Assembly: GCA_002392655.1 (NCBI GenBank)
Contig: DGHK01000011.1
Coordinates: forward strand, 1 to 53,930
Reading direction: 5' to 3'
Source of the DNA: Lachnospiraceae bacterium UBA3850
GTDB taxonomy: Bacteria > Bacillota > Clostridia > Lachnospirales > Lachnospiraceae
DNA length: 53,930 bases
Part shown: positions 32,509 through 41,486 of the stretch, one piece after another
How positions within the stretch are numbered: position 1 is the first letter of the stretch
Layout: each line of letters begins with the position of its first letter
Notes under the pieces: generated by a model
The model's database searches: none
Seen by the model: only the letters and a program-made list of their open reading frames with translations
What the model was told of the DNA's origin: nothing
Made by a program: the position numbers and the translations under genes

Positions 32509-33342
32509 ATGCGATTCAGACCATGTATAGATATTCATGATGGAAAAGTTAAACAGATAGTCGGCGGATCACTTAAGGATACTGTTGGTGCGGATACAAA
32601 CTATGTCTCTGAGCATGGAGCTGCATATTTCGGCCGACTTTACAGAAATTGTAATGTTCCCGGAGGACATATCATTTTGCTGAATAAGGCAGGAACGAAG
32701 GAATATCTGGAGGATATAAGAGAAGCTTCGGACGCTATGAAGGAGTATCCGGGTGGCTTTATGATAGGGGGCGGCATTACGGAGGAAAATGCACTTGAGT
32801 TTATTGAGCTTGGTGCATCTCATGTTATCGTAACTTCCTATGTTTTCAGAGACGGGATGATTGACTATGACAGACTGAATGCTCTGGTACAGAAGGTCGG
32901 AAAGGACAAGCTGGTTCTTGATCTTTCGTGTAGAAAGAAAAAGGCTGTTTCAGCAGATGGAACTGTTTCAGTAGATGGTACCGGTTCTGAGGATTATTAT
33001 ATAGTTACAGACAGATGGCAGAAATACACGGACGTAAAGGTGTGCCACGAAACGCTGGATGAACTGAGTGGATATGCCGACGAATTCCTGATACATGGTG
33101 TTGATGTCGAAGGAAAAAAGAGTGGTGTAGACAAGAATCTTCTGCAAATCCTGGGCAGTTGGGAAGGAAATGTCCCAATAACCTACGCGGGTGGAGTGGC
33201 TTCATTTGAAGATATGGACACAGTCAGAGAGCTTGGAAAAGGTCGTATAGATGTTACCATAGGAAGTGCACTTTCTATCTTTGGTGGAGATATGGACTTC
33301 CAGGAGGTTGTTAGTTATAAGGAGAATGGTAATGAGAATTAA
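32509..33342 (+). CDS. hisA: HisA isomerase of the eukaryotic (HIS6) type
   Basis: I start at ATG 32509 (AGGGGA six bases before); an ATG at 32473 lacks an SD. The 277-residue product begins MRFRPCIDIHDGKVKQIVGG, close to yeast HIS6, and keeps FMIGGGI, VIVTSYVF, LVLDLSCRKK, DEFLIHGVDVEGK and YAGGVASFEDM. Ordinary bacterial HisA is about 240 residues with different spacing around these motifs. The enzyme converts ProFAR to PRFAR in histidine synthesis, on a TIM barrel with Asp8-type and Asp catalytic residues. It is separate from any his operon in this window and overlaps the cellulase gene by 11 bases, an odd partnership. Confidence 0.9.
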   Translation: MRFRPCIDIHDGKVKQIVGGSLKDTVGADTNYVSEHGAAYFGRLYRNCNVPGGHIILLNKAGTKEYLEDIREASDAMKEYPGGFMIGGGITEENALEFIELGASHVIVTSYVFRDGMIDYDRLNALVQKVGKDKLVLDLSCRKKKAVSADGTVSVDGTGSEDYYIVTDRWQKYTDVKVCHETLDELSGYADEFLIHGVDVEGKKSGVDKNLLQILGSWEGNVPITYAGGVASFEDMDTVRELGKGRIDVTIGSALSIFGGDMDFQEVVSYKENGNEN

Positions 33343-35659
33343 GAGATATGTTTCATGTTTACTCGCTTCATGTATGATACTCGGACTCGCAGGCTGTGGG
33401 GATAAGGATTCATCGAAGGGTGATAGCAAAGAAGGCTCAACAAAAGCTTCTACCAGTGCAACTACTGATGATGCTGACAGTGCTGATTATCCTACAGAAA
33501 GCTCACTTAAGGGCGAGGGACCGGCAGATCCGAAGGCTTCTGCAGGTGATGCAACAGCTGATAATTCCGCCCAGCTAAAGGACGGGGATGTTCTGGTTGA
33601 TATAAATTTTGACGATAATGATGTCGATGGATTTATGACATATACAAATGGCGGTATCTGTGAGATATCTGCAAGTGATGGACAGCTTGTGGTAAACATC
33701 AAGAACTGCGGTGGACTGGACTATGCAAACCAGATCTACTGGGATGGATATGCGCTCAGCAAGAATTGTGTATATACATACAGCTTTGATATTTCCAGTG
33801 ATATAGAGAGAAAGATAGAGTATCGTCATCAGATAAATGGCGGTGATTATCATGCATATCAGGGTGAGGTTATAGATATTGGTCCTGAGGTGACAAACTT
33901 CTCGGTTGATTTTGAGATGACCGAAGAGTCAGATCCGGCTCCACGTATTGTTTTCAATATGGGTAAGATGGAGGATATGTCTTCTGATCCGGGCGAGCAT
34001 AATATTTACATCGATAACATAAAGCTTGAGGTTAAGGATGCTTCAAATGCTATACAGGTATCCGGACTTCCTTCGTATGTAAATGTAGCAGTTGATCAGA
34101 TAGGTTATAAACCTGACGATGAGAAGAAGGCAGTTGTAAAATCAGATAGAACAGATGAAGAAGAGTTTATCATCTGTGATGCGGCAACCAATGAAACAGT
34201 TTACGCAGGAAAGCTTGGTGAAGTGATACATGATTACGGCGCAGATCTGGATGTAAGACAGGCTGATTTTTCTGATTTTAAAACTGCGGGCGAATACTAT
34301 GTATTTACAGAAGAGGGTGCAAGCTATAAGTTCAAGATAGAGGAAAATCCTTATGCGGATATATATAAGGACAGCGTAATGATGCTTACGAGGCAGCGTT
34401 GTGGTATGAAGCTGGATGCAGAGCTCGCCGGTGACTTTGCGCACGCGGCATGTCATACTGGTGAGGCAAAGGTTTACGACGATCAGAGTAAATCGAAGGA
34501 TGTATCCGGTGGATGGCATGATGCCGGTGACTATGGTAAGTATACAGTAGCCGGAGCGGTTACGATAGCAGACCTTCTTCTTGCGTATGAGGATTTCGGA
34601 GTAGATGCTGATGATATGGGAATCCCTGAAAGCGGAAATGGTATTCCGGATATACTTGACGAAGCAAAGTATGAGCTTGACTGGATGCTAAAGATGCAGG
34701 ATGAGGAGTCAGGTGGAGTATATCACAAGGTTTCTACTCTGGTATTCCCTGAGACAATTATGCCTGAGGATGATACAGAGCAGCTTTATCTCGCACCGAT
34801 ATCTGCGACTGCAACAGGAGACTTTGCTGCTATTATGGCAAAGGCAAGTGTTGTTTATAAGGATTTTGATCCGGACTTTAGTGCGAAAGCTTTAGAGGCA
34901 TCAAAGAAAGCCTGGGATTATCTGGAATCGCTTGATTCATATAAAAGCTATAAGAATCCGAAGGAAATAACTACGGGTGAGTATCCTGATAAAAATGTAT
35001 CAGATGAGAGATACTGGGCTGCGGTTGAGTTATTCCTTGCAGGTGAGAGTGATAAGGCTGACGCCATAAAGGGCTTTCTTTCTGATGAAAGTCTTATGGA
35101 TGGACTTGGCTGGGCAGACGTAGGCTTCTATGCAGATTATGATCTGGCAAAGAGTGGCGATAAGGAACTCGGAGAAACAGCTAAGAACCATATAATGAAT
35201 GCTGTAACTGAGAAGGTTGAGCAGTCAAAGAAGACTGGATACGACCTCTGCTTCGGAAGCAATTTTTATTGGGGCAGCAACATGGGTGTCGGAAATGACG
35301 GCGAGCTTCTCTATATGGCATACAAATTAACCGGCGATGAGCAGTACAAGACCTTGGCAAAGCATCAGCTTGATTATCTGCTTGGAACCAATGCGCTTGG
35401 TTATTGCTTCGTTTCCGGCTATGGTACATTTTATCCTGAGAATCCTCATCACAGACCATCACAGGTTAAGGGTAAGGCGATGATCGGTATGCTTGCGGGT
35501 GGACCTGACAAGAATATGGAGGATCCGTATGCAGTAGCTGTTCTTTCGGAGGAGAGCCCTGCAATGAGCTATGTTGATAATGCACAGAGCTACTCAACTA
35601 ATGAGGTTACAATTTACTGGAATTCTCCACTTATATATCTTCTTGCTGCAGAGCAGTGA
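33332..35659 (+). CDS. family 9 glycoside hydrolase (cellulase) lipoprotein
   Basis: A 775-residue enzyme from ATG 33332 (AAGGAG at 33319-33324), inside the last codons of hisA. Residues 1-22 are a lipoprotein signal with lipobox LAGC (Cys22), followed by a Ser/Thr/Asp-rich linker. A CBM4/9-like beta-sandwich (about 85-235) and an Ig-like domain (about 250-330, starting VNVAVDQIGYKP) precede the GH9 catalytic domain (about 335-775). Catalytic Asp397 and Asp400 lie in GGWHDAGDYGKY, the HHRPS motif follows, and the acid Glu758 lies in NEVTIYWNSP. The CBM-Ig-GH9 order matches CbhA/CelK-type cellulases. It should cut beta-glucan chains at the cell surface, tethered to the membrane. Confidence 0.93.
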   Translation: MRIKRYVSCLLASCMILGLAGCGDKDSSKGDSKEGSTKASTSATTDDADSADYPTESSLKGEGPADPKASAGDATADNSAQLKDGDVLVDINFDDNDVDGFMTYTNGGICEISASDGQLVVNIKNCGGLDYANQIYWDGYALSKNCVYTYSFDISSDIERKIEYRHQINGGDYHAYQGEVIDIGPEVTNFSVDFEMTEESDPAPRIVFNMGKMEDMSSDPGEHNIYIDNIKLEVKDASNAIQVSGLPSYVNVAVDQIGYKPDDEKKAVVKSDRTDEEEFIICDAATNETVYAGKLGEVIHDYGADLDVRQADFSDFKTAGEYYVFTEEGASYKFKIEENPYADIYKDSVMMLTRQRCGMKLDAELAGDFAHAACHTGEAKVYDDQSKSKDVSGGWHDAGDYGKYTVAGAVTIADLLLAYEDFGVDADDMGIPESGNGIPDILDEAKYELDWMLKMQDEESGGVYHKVSTLVFPETIMPEDDTEQLYLAPISATATGDFAAIMAKASVVYKDFDPDFSAKALEASKKAWDYLESLDSYKSYKNPKEITTGEYPDKNVSDERYWAAVELFLAGESDKADAIKGFLSDESLMDGLGWADVGFYADYDLAKSGDKELGETAKNHIMNAVTEKVEQSKKTGYDLCFGSNFYWGSNMGVGNDGELLYMAYKLTGDEQYKTLAKHQLDYLLGTNALGYCFVSGYGTFYPENPHHRPSQVKGKAMIGMLAGGPDKNMEDPYAVAVLSEESPAMSYVDNAQSYSTNEVTIYWNSPLIYLLAAEQ

Positions 35660-35679
35660 AATCGTAGGGGCTGTTTGTA

Positions 35680-38310
35680 ATGATAACTTTTAAGTATAAA
35701 ATGAGAAAATACTTTGGGCGTAATTGGTCGTGGATTCTATCCGCGGCCATTACTGCTGTTTTTATGATGATAGTTATGATCACCGGAAAGGTTGCCCCCT
35801 TCGGTGACAGATCCTTCACGCTGGTAGACAGTATACATCAGTATGTTCCTTTTTTCAGTGACTATCAAACTAAACTGAAAACGGGGGAGAGCCTCCTGTT
35901 TACCTGGAATGTTGGACTGGGACAGAATTTTTTGTCGCTGCTTCTTTACTATATGGCGTCTCCGCTGAATCTTATAATGGTGTTTGTTGCCAGAGAGAAT
36001 ATCATAGCAGTTTTTTCGCTTCTCGTTTCGCTCAAGATAGTGATATCAGCAGGAACCTTCGGTTATTTTCTCTCGAGAAGAAAGGGAGCACCGAAGAATA
36101 ATACTCTGATAATTGCTATGGGACTGGGATATGCCCTGAACAATTATATGTGCGGTTATTATTGGAATACTATGTGGCTTGACTGTATCATGGTATTTCC
36201 GCTCATCATACTGGGATTTGAAAGGCTTATGGATAAGCGTGATCCCAGACTTTACGTGGGAGCACTTTTCTATAGTATGTTTGCAAACTACTATATAACA
36301 TTTATCATCTGTATCTTCCTTGTGCTCTGGTTTTTCGTGCATAAGCATAAGGGAGTTAAGAGATTTTTTACGGATGGACTTTTCTTTGCGGGAAGCTCGC
36401 TTCTGGCTGCCGGTATGGCGGCGATGTCTCTTCTCATAGCATATCTGGCTATTATCAAGACCTCTACGGCGGGTGCGGCTATGCCAAAGTGGAACTGGTA
36501 TCAGAGCTTTTTTGACCTGCTCAAGGGACAGTACTTCCTGACAAAGCCAATCAAGATGGACAATTTTGATGGTAAAGCAAATCTGTACTGCGGAACGATT
36601 AGTTATATACTTCTCTTCGTATATATCTTCTCTAACAGGATAAGGCTTGGAGAGAAAGTGAGATATCTGCTACTTATACTGTTTATGATCATAAGTATGA
36701 ATCAGGAGCTTCTAAACTTTATCTGGCATGGATTCCATGATCAGTTTGGTATCCCGAACAGATTTTCATTCCTGTATATATTTGTAATTCTCTATCTCGG
36801 ATATGAGGCACTCATAAGAATGAGGAAGACGCACATAGCTTCGGTTCTGGGGGCAGTAGCTGCCTCGTGGGCTCTGCTTGGTGTGGTTTATGGTAAGGCT
36901 GGTCTAGAAGGAATTCTGGATAAGAAATATATGCTGCTCATTTCTATGCTTCTGATACTTGTTTACGGAGTTCTGCTTGTTTTAAGAAAGTATGAGCTGA
37001 TGCCAATCAGGGTATCGACTTTAGTGATAGCGATTCTTATGGCTGCAGAGATCATGGTTAACGGAGCCTTGGGAATGTCAGAGGTAGGCTTCTGTGATGG
37101 TGGCTACTATATGGAGTATTCCAAAATGATGGAGGATGCAGTCGGTGAGATAGATGAACAGGCGAAGGAAAAGGGACTCATTTTCTATAGGCAGGATGTA
37201 GTAGAGCCGAGGATGATGAATGAGAATACCTATGACAACATGAAGAGCGTCGGTACATTTTGCTCTACTGCAAATGGAAGAGTTGTGGATACCATGGCGT
37301 ACTTCGGTTTTTATACCGGCCAGAATGAGTATCTGTACAGAGGCGCCTGTCCGGTTACGGATGATATGCTGGGCGTGAGATATGTCTATGTAAGAGATGG
37401 AGATTATTATCCATATGCATCACATATGAAGCTTGCACTGGAGAAGGAGGGGCTTAAGGTCTATGAGAATGAGAATGCTCTTCCTATAGCCTATGGAGTA
37501 AAGGACAGCATAAACAGATGGTCCTACGGAAGCTACAATGCTGCGAGTGTGCTTGGACATTTTTCTGAGTATGCAACAGGTTCGGCAGAGGTATTCTTCC
37601 CGGTTCAGCCAAAGTACGTAGTGTCCGGGGAGGGCTGTAATGCAACCTATGATATAAAGTCTCCGACAGTGATCAGTTATTCGGGCGGAAATGGAAATAC
37701 TATATCCGTTAAGGCTTCATTTGAGATAGAAAGGGACGGAGAGTACTACGTGAACTGCCGTGCCAACTATATGGAAAATATGGAATATTATCTGAATGGA
37801 AATCTCATGGCCGATGGAAGAAACCATGGACAGATATTTGGTCTGGGCGATCTGAAGAATGGTGATCAGGTAACTCTGAACATGAGCTTTAATGAGAGAT
37901 ACTCTCCGGAGGGAACAATCTCTATGTATACGACAGTGCTGGATAAAAGTGCACTGACTCAGATGAGAGCATATCTGACTAAGAGTAAGATGAAAATGCT
38001 TGAAATGGAGGCTAACTATGTAAAGGGTGAGATAAAGCTCGATGATGATCAGCTCCTCTTTACAACGATTCCTTATGATGAGGGATGGACAGCATATGTT
38101 GATGGAGAAAAAACGAAGATAAAGAAGATGGCCGGTACATTTATCTCTCTTGAGATGGAACCGGGACAGCATATAGTTGAATTCCGGTTTATTCCACAGG
38201 GATTGAAGCCGGGAATAGTAATAAGTATCCTTAGCTGGATAGGTTATATAGTGATTTTTATATTCATAAGAAAGAGACAGAAAAAAACACAAAATATAGT
38301 AAGTAACTAA
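35680..38310 (+). CDS. YfhO-family membrane protein
   Basis: An 876-residue polytopic membrane protein: about twelve helices between residues 15 and 470, a large external domain (about 480-840) and a last helix (about 845-868) with basic tail. The DSIHQYVPFFSDYQTKL, WNVGLGQNF and YYMASPLNLI motifs near the N-terminus are typical of the YfhO family, which is related to GT-C glycosyltransferases using lipid-linked sugars. In Gram-positives YfhO-type proteins glycosylate teichoic acids. Acceptor here is unknown. The gene starts 20 bases after the cellulase stop and probably belongs to the same transcript. Confidence 0.88.
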   Translation: MITFKYKMRKYFGRNWSWILSAAITAVFMMIVMITGKVAPFGDRSFTLVDSIHQYVPFFSDYQTKLKTGESLLFTWNVGLGQNFLSLLLYYMASPLNLIMVFVARENIIAVFSLLVSLKIVISAGTFGYFLSRRKGAPKNNTLIIAMGLGYALNNYMCGYYWNTMWLDCIMVFPLIILGFERLMDKRDPRLYVGALFYSMFANYYITFIICIFLVLWFFVHKHKGVKRFFTDGLFFAGSSLLAAGMAAMSLLIAYLAIIKTSTAGAAMPKWNWYQSFFDLLKGQYFLTKPIKMDNFDGKANLYCGTISYILLFVYIFSNRIRLGEKVRYLLLILFMIISMNQELLNFIWHGFHDQFGIPNRFSFLYIFVILYLGYEALIRMRKTHIASVLGAVAASWALLGVVYGKAGLEGILDKKYMLLISMLLILVYGVLLVLRKYELMPIRVSTLVIAILMAAEIMVNGALGMSEVGFCDGGYYMEYSKMMEDAVGEIDEQAKEKGLIFYRQDVVEPRMMNENTYDNMKSVGTFCSTANGRVVDTMAYFGFYTGQNEYLYRGACPVTDDMLGVRYVYVRDGDYYPYASHMKLALEKEGLKVYENENALPIAYGVKDSINRWSYGSYNAASVLGHFSEYATGSAEVFFPVQPKYVVSGEGCNATYDIKSPTVISYSGGNGNTISVKASFEIERDGEYYVNCRANYMENMEYYLNGNLMADGRNHGQIFGLGDLKNGDQVTLNMSFNERYSPEGTISMYTTVLDKSALTQMRAYLTKSKMKMLEMEANYVKGEIKLDDDQLLFTTIPYDEGWTAYVDGEKTKIKKMAGTFISLEMEPGQHIVEFRFIPQGLKPGIVISILSWIGYIVIFIFIRKRQKKTQNIVSN

Positions 38311-38339
38311 TTGAAACACCATAAAAAAAAGGTTATAAT
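38311..38339 (+). promoter_or_regulatory. promoter of the hybrid kinase gene
   Basis: TTGAAA (38311-38316) and TATAAT (38334-38339) with a 17-base spacer: a near-consensus vegetative promoter that starts right after the YfhO stop codon and lies 44 bases before the next gene. Confidence 0.88.
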
Positions 38340-38383
38340 CAAGAGAGTTAAAATGCGAGATACGAAATAGAAGGGAAATAACT

Positions 38384-40156
38384 ATGGATAAGCTGAAGAA
38401 GATGGAGCCTCAGAAGCTGGCAATTGCTACGGCCGGTGTGGTATTTGTACTTGGAATAATTGGTGTTCTGGTAGGAAATACTGCAGTTGGTATAGTAGCA
38501 CTTTTACTGCAGGTAGCAGCAGTATTTTTGGTTATAATGTCAGGATCTGAGCAGGCACAGGAGAAGAATCAGAGCGATAAGTACAGGAAGCTTTTTAAGA
38601 ACCTTCCTATCGGTTTTGCTCAGGCGAAAATAATTATGGATCCGGCAGGAACAGTAACCGGATATCAGGTTGAAGATGCTAACAATACATTTGGAAGCTA
38701 TTTCAACCTTGACAGAGAAGAATTTGTAGGCAAGGTCCTCGGAGACAGCCACATCGAGGTTCTTCAGGATATCAATGCATGGTTCAAGGCTTACAACACA
38801 TCCGGAACAAAAGAGGGCGACCTCATGGATGTTGAGATAACTATGGAGAAGCTTGGCAAGATCTTCAACACAGTTATGTATAAGTCGGAGTCTGACTATA
38901 TCAATATGGTAGTTATCGATGTAACAGAGCAGAAGGAAACTGAGGCTAAGCTGTCGAAGGCTATCGAGGATGCGAATGCTGCATACAAGACTCAGGCTGA
39001 ATTCCTTGCTAATATGAGCCACGAGATAAGAACACCTATCAACGGAATCCTTGGAATGATCCAGCTGACACTTATGGCTGATGATCTTCAGGCTGATTAC
39101 AGAGATAACCTGATCACAGCAAAGAGCTGTGCAGATAATCTGCTGAGACTTATAAATGATATCCTTGATATCAGTAAGCTTGAGGCAGGTAAGTACAAGA
39201 TCAAAGAAGAGATATGCGACATCAAGGCGTATATCGAAGAAACAGTTGCAGCACATGTGCCTGCAGCAAATGGTAAAAATATCGAGCTTGACCTGTCATT
39301 CGGTAACAATATACCAAAGCTTGTTCGTGCTGACGGACAGCGTATACAACAGGTTCTTAACTGTCTGCTTTCAAATGCTATCAAGTTTACATCTGATGGT
39401 GGAGTCAGAGTTAAGATTGCAGCACTTGATGATTCAAACGATAATATCAGACTTCGTATGGCAGTTGCCGATACGGGTATTGGTATATCAGATTCAAATA
39501 TGAGTAAGCTCTTCGTGAGATTCTCACAGGTAGATGGATCAGATACACGTAAGTATGGTGGTTCAGGTCTCGGACTTGTTATCTCAAAGCAGATTACAGA
39601 GCTTATGAACGGAACTATCTCAGTTCAGAGTAAGGAAGGAATCGGTTCAACATTTATCGTTGAGATTCCTGTAAAGGTTGTCAAGGCCGCAGAGATGGAA
39701 GCTGAGGAGACGGTTGAGAAGGAAGATCCTGCACTCTATTCGATCAACAATGCTAATGGAAAGAATGCACGTATCCTTGTTGCAGAGGATGAGCCTGTAA
39801 ATCAGCAGGTTATCGGAAAACTTCTCGGTATGGCTGGCTTCTCGTATGATATAGCTGAGAATGGTGAAAAGGCTGTCGAGCTCTATAAGGAGAAATCCTA
39901 CGATGCTGCTCTCTTCGATGTACAGATGCCGGTAATGGATGGTATTGCAGCTACTCAGGAGATAAGAAAGCTGGAAGCTGAGAATCATAAGGACAGACTT
40001 CCGATAATCGCAGTAACAGCCAGAGCTATGTTCGGTGATAAGGAAAGAATTATGCAGAATCAGCTGGATGATTATATCGCTAAGCCATATAACCTAAATA
40101 CAGTTGTTGATACACTGAATAAGTATATCAAGGACAAGGATGAGAACAAAGCGTAA
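38384..40156 (+). CDS. hybrid sensor histidine kinase with PAS and receiver domains
   Basis: A 590-residue kinase. Two close membrane helices at the N-terminus (about 11-52) leave almost no external loop, so sensing is probably inside the cell or membrane. A PAS-like domain (about 62-185), HisKA with His213 in MSHEIRTP, a HATPase domain with NAIKF and GSGLGLVIS motifs, and a C-terminal receiver (about 460-590) with Asp512 in LFDVQMP follow. No Hpt domain is fused, so phosphate may pass to a separate Hpt protein or the receiver may act as an internal switch. It has its own promoter and no partner gene next to it. Confidence 0.94.
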   Translation: MDKLKKMEPQKLAIATAGVVFVLGIIGVLVGNTAVGIVALLLQVAAVFLVIMSGSEQAQEKNQSDKYRKLFKNLPIGFAQAKIIMDPAGTVTGYQVEDANNTFGSYFNLDREEFVGKVLGDSHIEVLQDINAWFKAYNTSGTKEGDLMDVEITMEKLGKIFNTVMYKSESDYINMVVIDVTEQKETEAKLSKAIEDANAAYKTQAEFLANMSHEIRTPINGILGMIQLTLMADDLQADYRDNLITAKSCADNLLRLINDILDISKLEAGKYKIKEEICDIKAYIEETVAAHVPAANGKNIELDLSFGNNIPKLVRADGQRIQQVLNCLLSNAIKFTSDGGVRVKIAALDDSNDNIRLRMAVADTGIGISDSNMSKLFVRFSQVDGSDTRKYGGSGLGLVISKQITELMNGTISVQSKEGIGSTFIVEIPVKVVKAAEMEAEETVEKEDPALYSINNANGKNARILVAEDEPVNQQVIGKLLGMAGFSYDIAENGEKAVELYKEKSYDAALFDVQMPVMDGIAATQEIRKLEAENHKDRLPIIAVTARAMFGDKERIMQNQLDDYIAKPYNLNTVVDTLNKYIKDKDENKA

Positions 40157-40312
40157 CTGATAAGGATTACATAAGGTCGTTTACACGAAGGTATGATGTA
40201 AGAAATTCGTACGTCGTTTTCAACAAAACAGATTGTGATTTTGCACAAAAGAAAATAGATAATCAGTTAATAAAAAATAGAGATGATCATATATGGTCAT
40301 AGAAAGTCAGAA

Positions 40313-40343
40313 ACGGGAGCACGTAAAATTGGCTCCCGTTTTT
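40313..40343 (+). terminator. terminator 1 upstream of the Tad locus
   Basis: ACGGGAGC (40313-40320) pairs with GCTCCCGT (40332-40339), followed by a T run. It lies 157 bases after the hybrid kinase stop. Confidence 0.85.
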
Positions 40344-40373
40344 GTTCTTATACAAGACTGAGTGTCGAGGTAT

Positions 40374-40409
40374 AGTCCATCTACAAGATGTTGCAGATGG
40401 ACTTTTTTT
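40374..40409 (+). terminator. terminator 2 upstream of the Tad locus
   Basis: AGTCCATCT (40374-40382) pairs with AGATGGACT (40395-40403), nine perfect base pairs with a 12-base loop, then seven T residues. The short distance from terminator 1 means any transcript between them would be only about 60 bases. Confidence 0.85.
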
Positions 40410-40476
40410 ATTTGTAAAAATGACCATTTTCGTGATGTCAGATAATCGCACATCCGGAAAATAGACCATCATATAT

Positions 40477-40506
40477 CTGGGTGGTAACCTAAAAACACCA
40501 CCTCAG
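40477..40506 (+). other. leader hairpin abutting the tadZ ribosome binding site
   Basis: CTG-GGTGGT (40477-40485) pairs with ACCACC-T-CAG (40497-40506) with one bulged T and an 11-base loop. The SD AAAGGAGG begins at the next base (40507). No T run follows, so it is not a terminator. It could control mRNA stability or ribosome access. Confidence 0.5.
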
Positions 40507-40520
40507 AAAGGAGGGTGAAT

Positions 40521-41486
40521 ATGAAGACCTACAGTGTAGGTATATGTGATAAGGATTCTGAATATGCCGGTGCATTGATGGACTATGTAAATGGCAGAAA
40601 AAAACTGGGACTCAGGTTGCACAGTTTCACGGGGGTGGAAGCAGTGAAAAATTATCTGAACTCAGAAAATCTGGATCTTATCATAACCGATAATATGCAA
40701 AGCTTTTCAATATCTGATGGCGAATATGAGTATATGGGAATCAAAACAGTTCTTTTATCTGAAGCCGGGTTGGAGTTTGACGGTGAAGATTCAGGCGAGG
40801 AAAGAGGGCATGTCATATATAAATATCAGAAGGCGGAAAGGATATGTAGGCAGATAAAAAACATGCTTCGTATAGAGAAAAAGGATGTCAGACGAGTGGC
40901 TTCCACGATGGTTGTTTATTCACCTATTGGAAGATGCGGCAAGACTACATTTGCCAAAGCTCTTGCTCAGTCTGATGAAGTAAGGGGTGGACTTTACGTA
41001 GCAATGGAAAACTTTGGAACCTCAGTTTCCGGGTTGGAAAATGATGTTCTTTATTTGATTAAAACAAGATCTGCCCGTCTTGAAGAAGCCTTAGTTCAGC
41101 AGATTAAGTATGAGGATGGGATATACAGTCTTCAGCTGTCGGGAACATTTCTGGATTCGCATGATGTAAATGTTTCTGATATAGATCAGCTTAGGACTAG
41201 TCTTCTTCAGCTAGGCAGGTATTCGACCATAGTTTTTGATATAGGCTCGGCAGCTATAGAGGATTACAAGATACTGGAGGGCTTCGACAGGTTATATGTT
41301 CCGGTTCTTCGTGATGAGGTATCCATGTCAAAGTTCGAGGTGTTTATGAAGCTCTTAAAGGATCTGGGTATGAGGTCATTAATTACCAGGATCATAACAG
41401 TGGATGTACCTGATGCACCCTATAATTCTGCGGAGATGACGAAAAAGCTGTGGGAGGTAAACAAGGATGAGAACGGAGATCAGTAA
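40521..41486 (+). CDS. tadZ: TadZ/CpaE-like ATPase of the Tad pilus
   Basis: A 321-residue protein starting at ATG 40521 with AAAGGAGG seven bases before; the in-frame GTG at 40515 overlaps the SD. Residues 1-115 form a degenerate receiver-like domain (VGICDKDSEYAG, LDLIITDN) and residues about 125-320 a MinD/ParA-type ATPase with a P-loop SPIGRCGKTTFA (Lys141) and VFDIGSA. TadZ/CpaE places the pilus machine at its cell site. The P-loop is a deviant form, which is common in this family. First gene of the Tad series, overlapping tadA by one base. Confidence 0.85.
   Translation: MKTYSVGICDKDSEYAGALMDYVNGRKKLGLRLHSFTGVEAVKNYLNSENLDLIITDNMQSFSISDGEYEYMGIKTVLLSEAGLEFDGEDSGEERGHVIYKYQKAERICRQIKNMLRIEKKDVRRVASTMVVYSPIGRCGKTTFAKALAQSDEVRGGLYVAMENFGTSVSGLENDVLYLIKTRSARLEEALVQQIKYEDGIYSLQLSGTFLDSHDVNVSDIDQLRTSLLQLGRYSTIVFDIGSAAIEDYKILEGFDRLYVPVLRDEVSMSKFEVFMKLLKDLGMRSLITRIITVDVPDAPYNSAEMTKKLWEVNKDENGDQ

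Larger units (their letters stand above)
40157..40520. other. 364-base gap before the Tad locus
   Basis: No gene is seen here. It holds an imperfect 16-base palindrome (40284-40299, TGATCATATATGGTCA), two consecutive terminators (40313-40343 and 40374-40409) and a leader hairpin directly before the tadZ SD site (40477-40506). The part 40157-40283 is A/T-rich without clear signals. I found no convincing -35/-10 pair for the Tad operon, which must nevertheless start after the second terminator or rely on read-through. Confidence 0.6.

Noticed and set aside
38384..40156. Hybrid sensor kinase as part of the Tad operon
   Set aside because: Two strong terminators and about 360 bases separate them, and the kinase has its own promoter.
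40157..40520. Riboswitch or cyclic-di-GMP aptamer before the Tad locus
   Set aside because: I compared it with the GEMM motifs I know and did not find the conserved core; only simple hairpins are visible.
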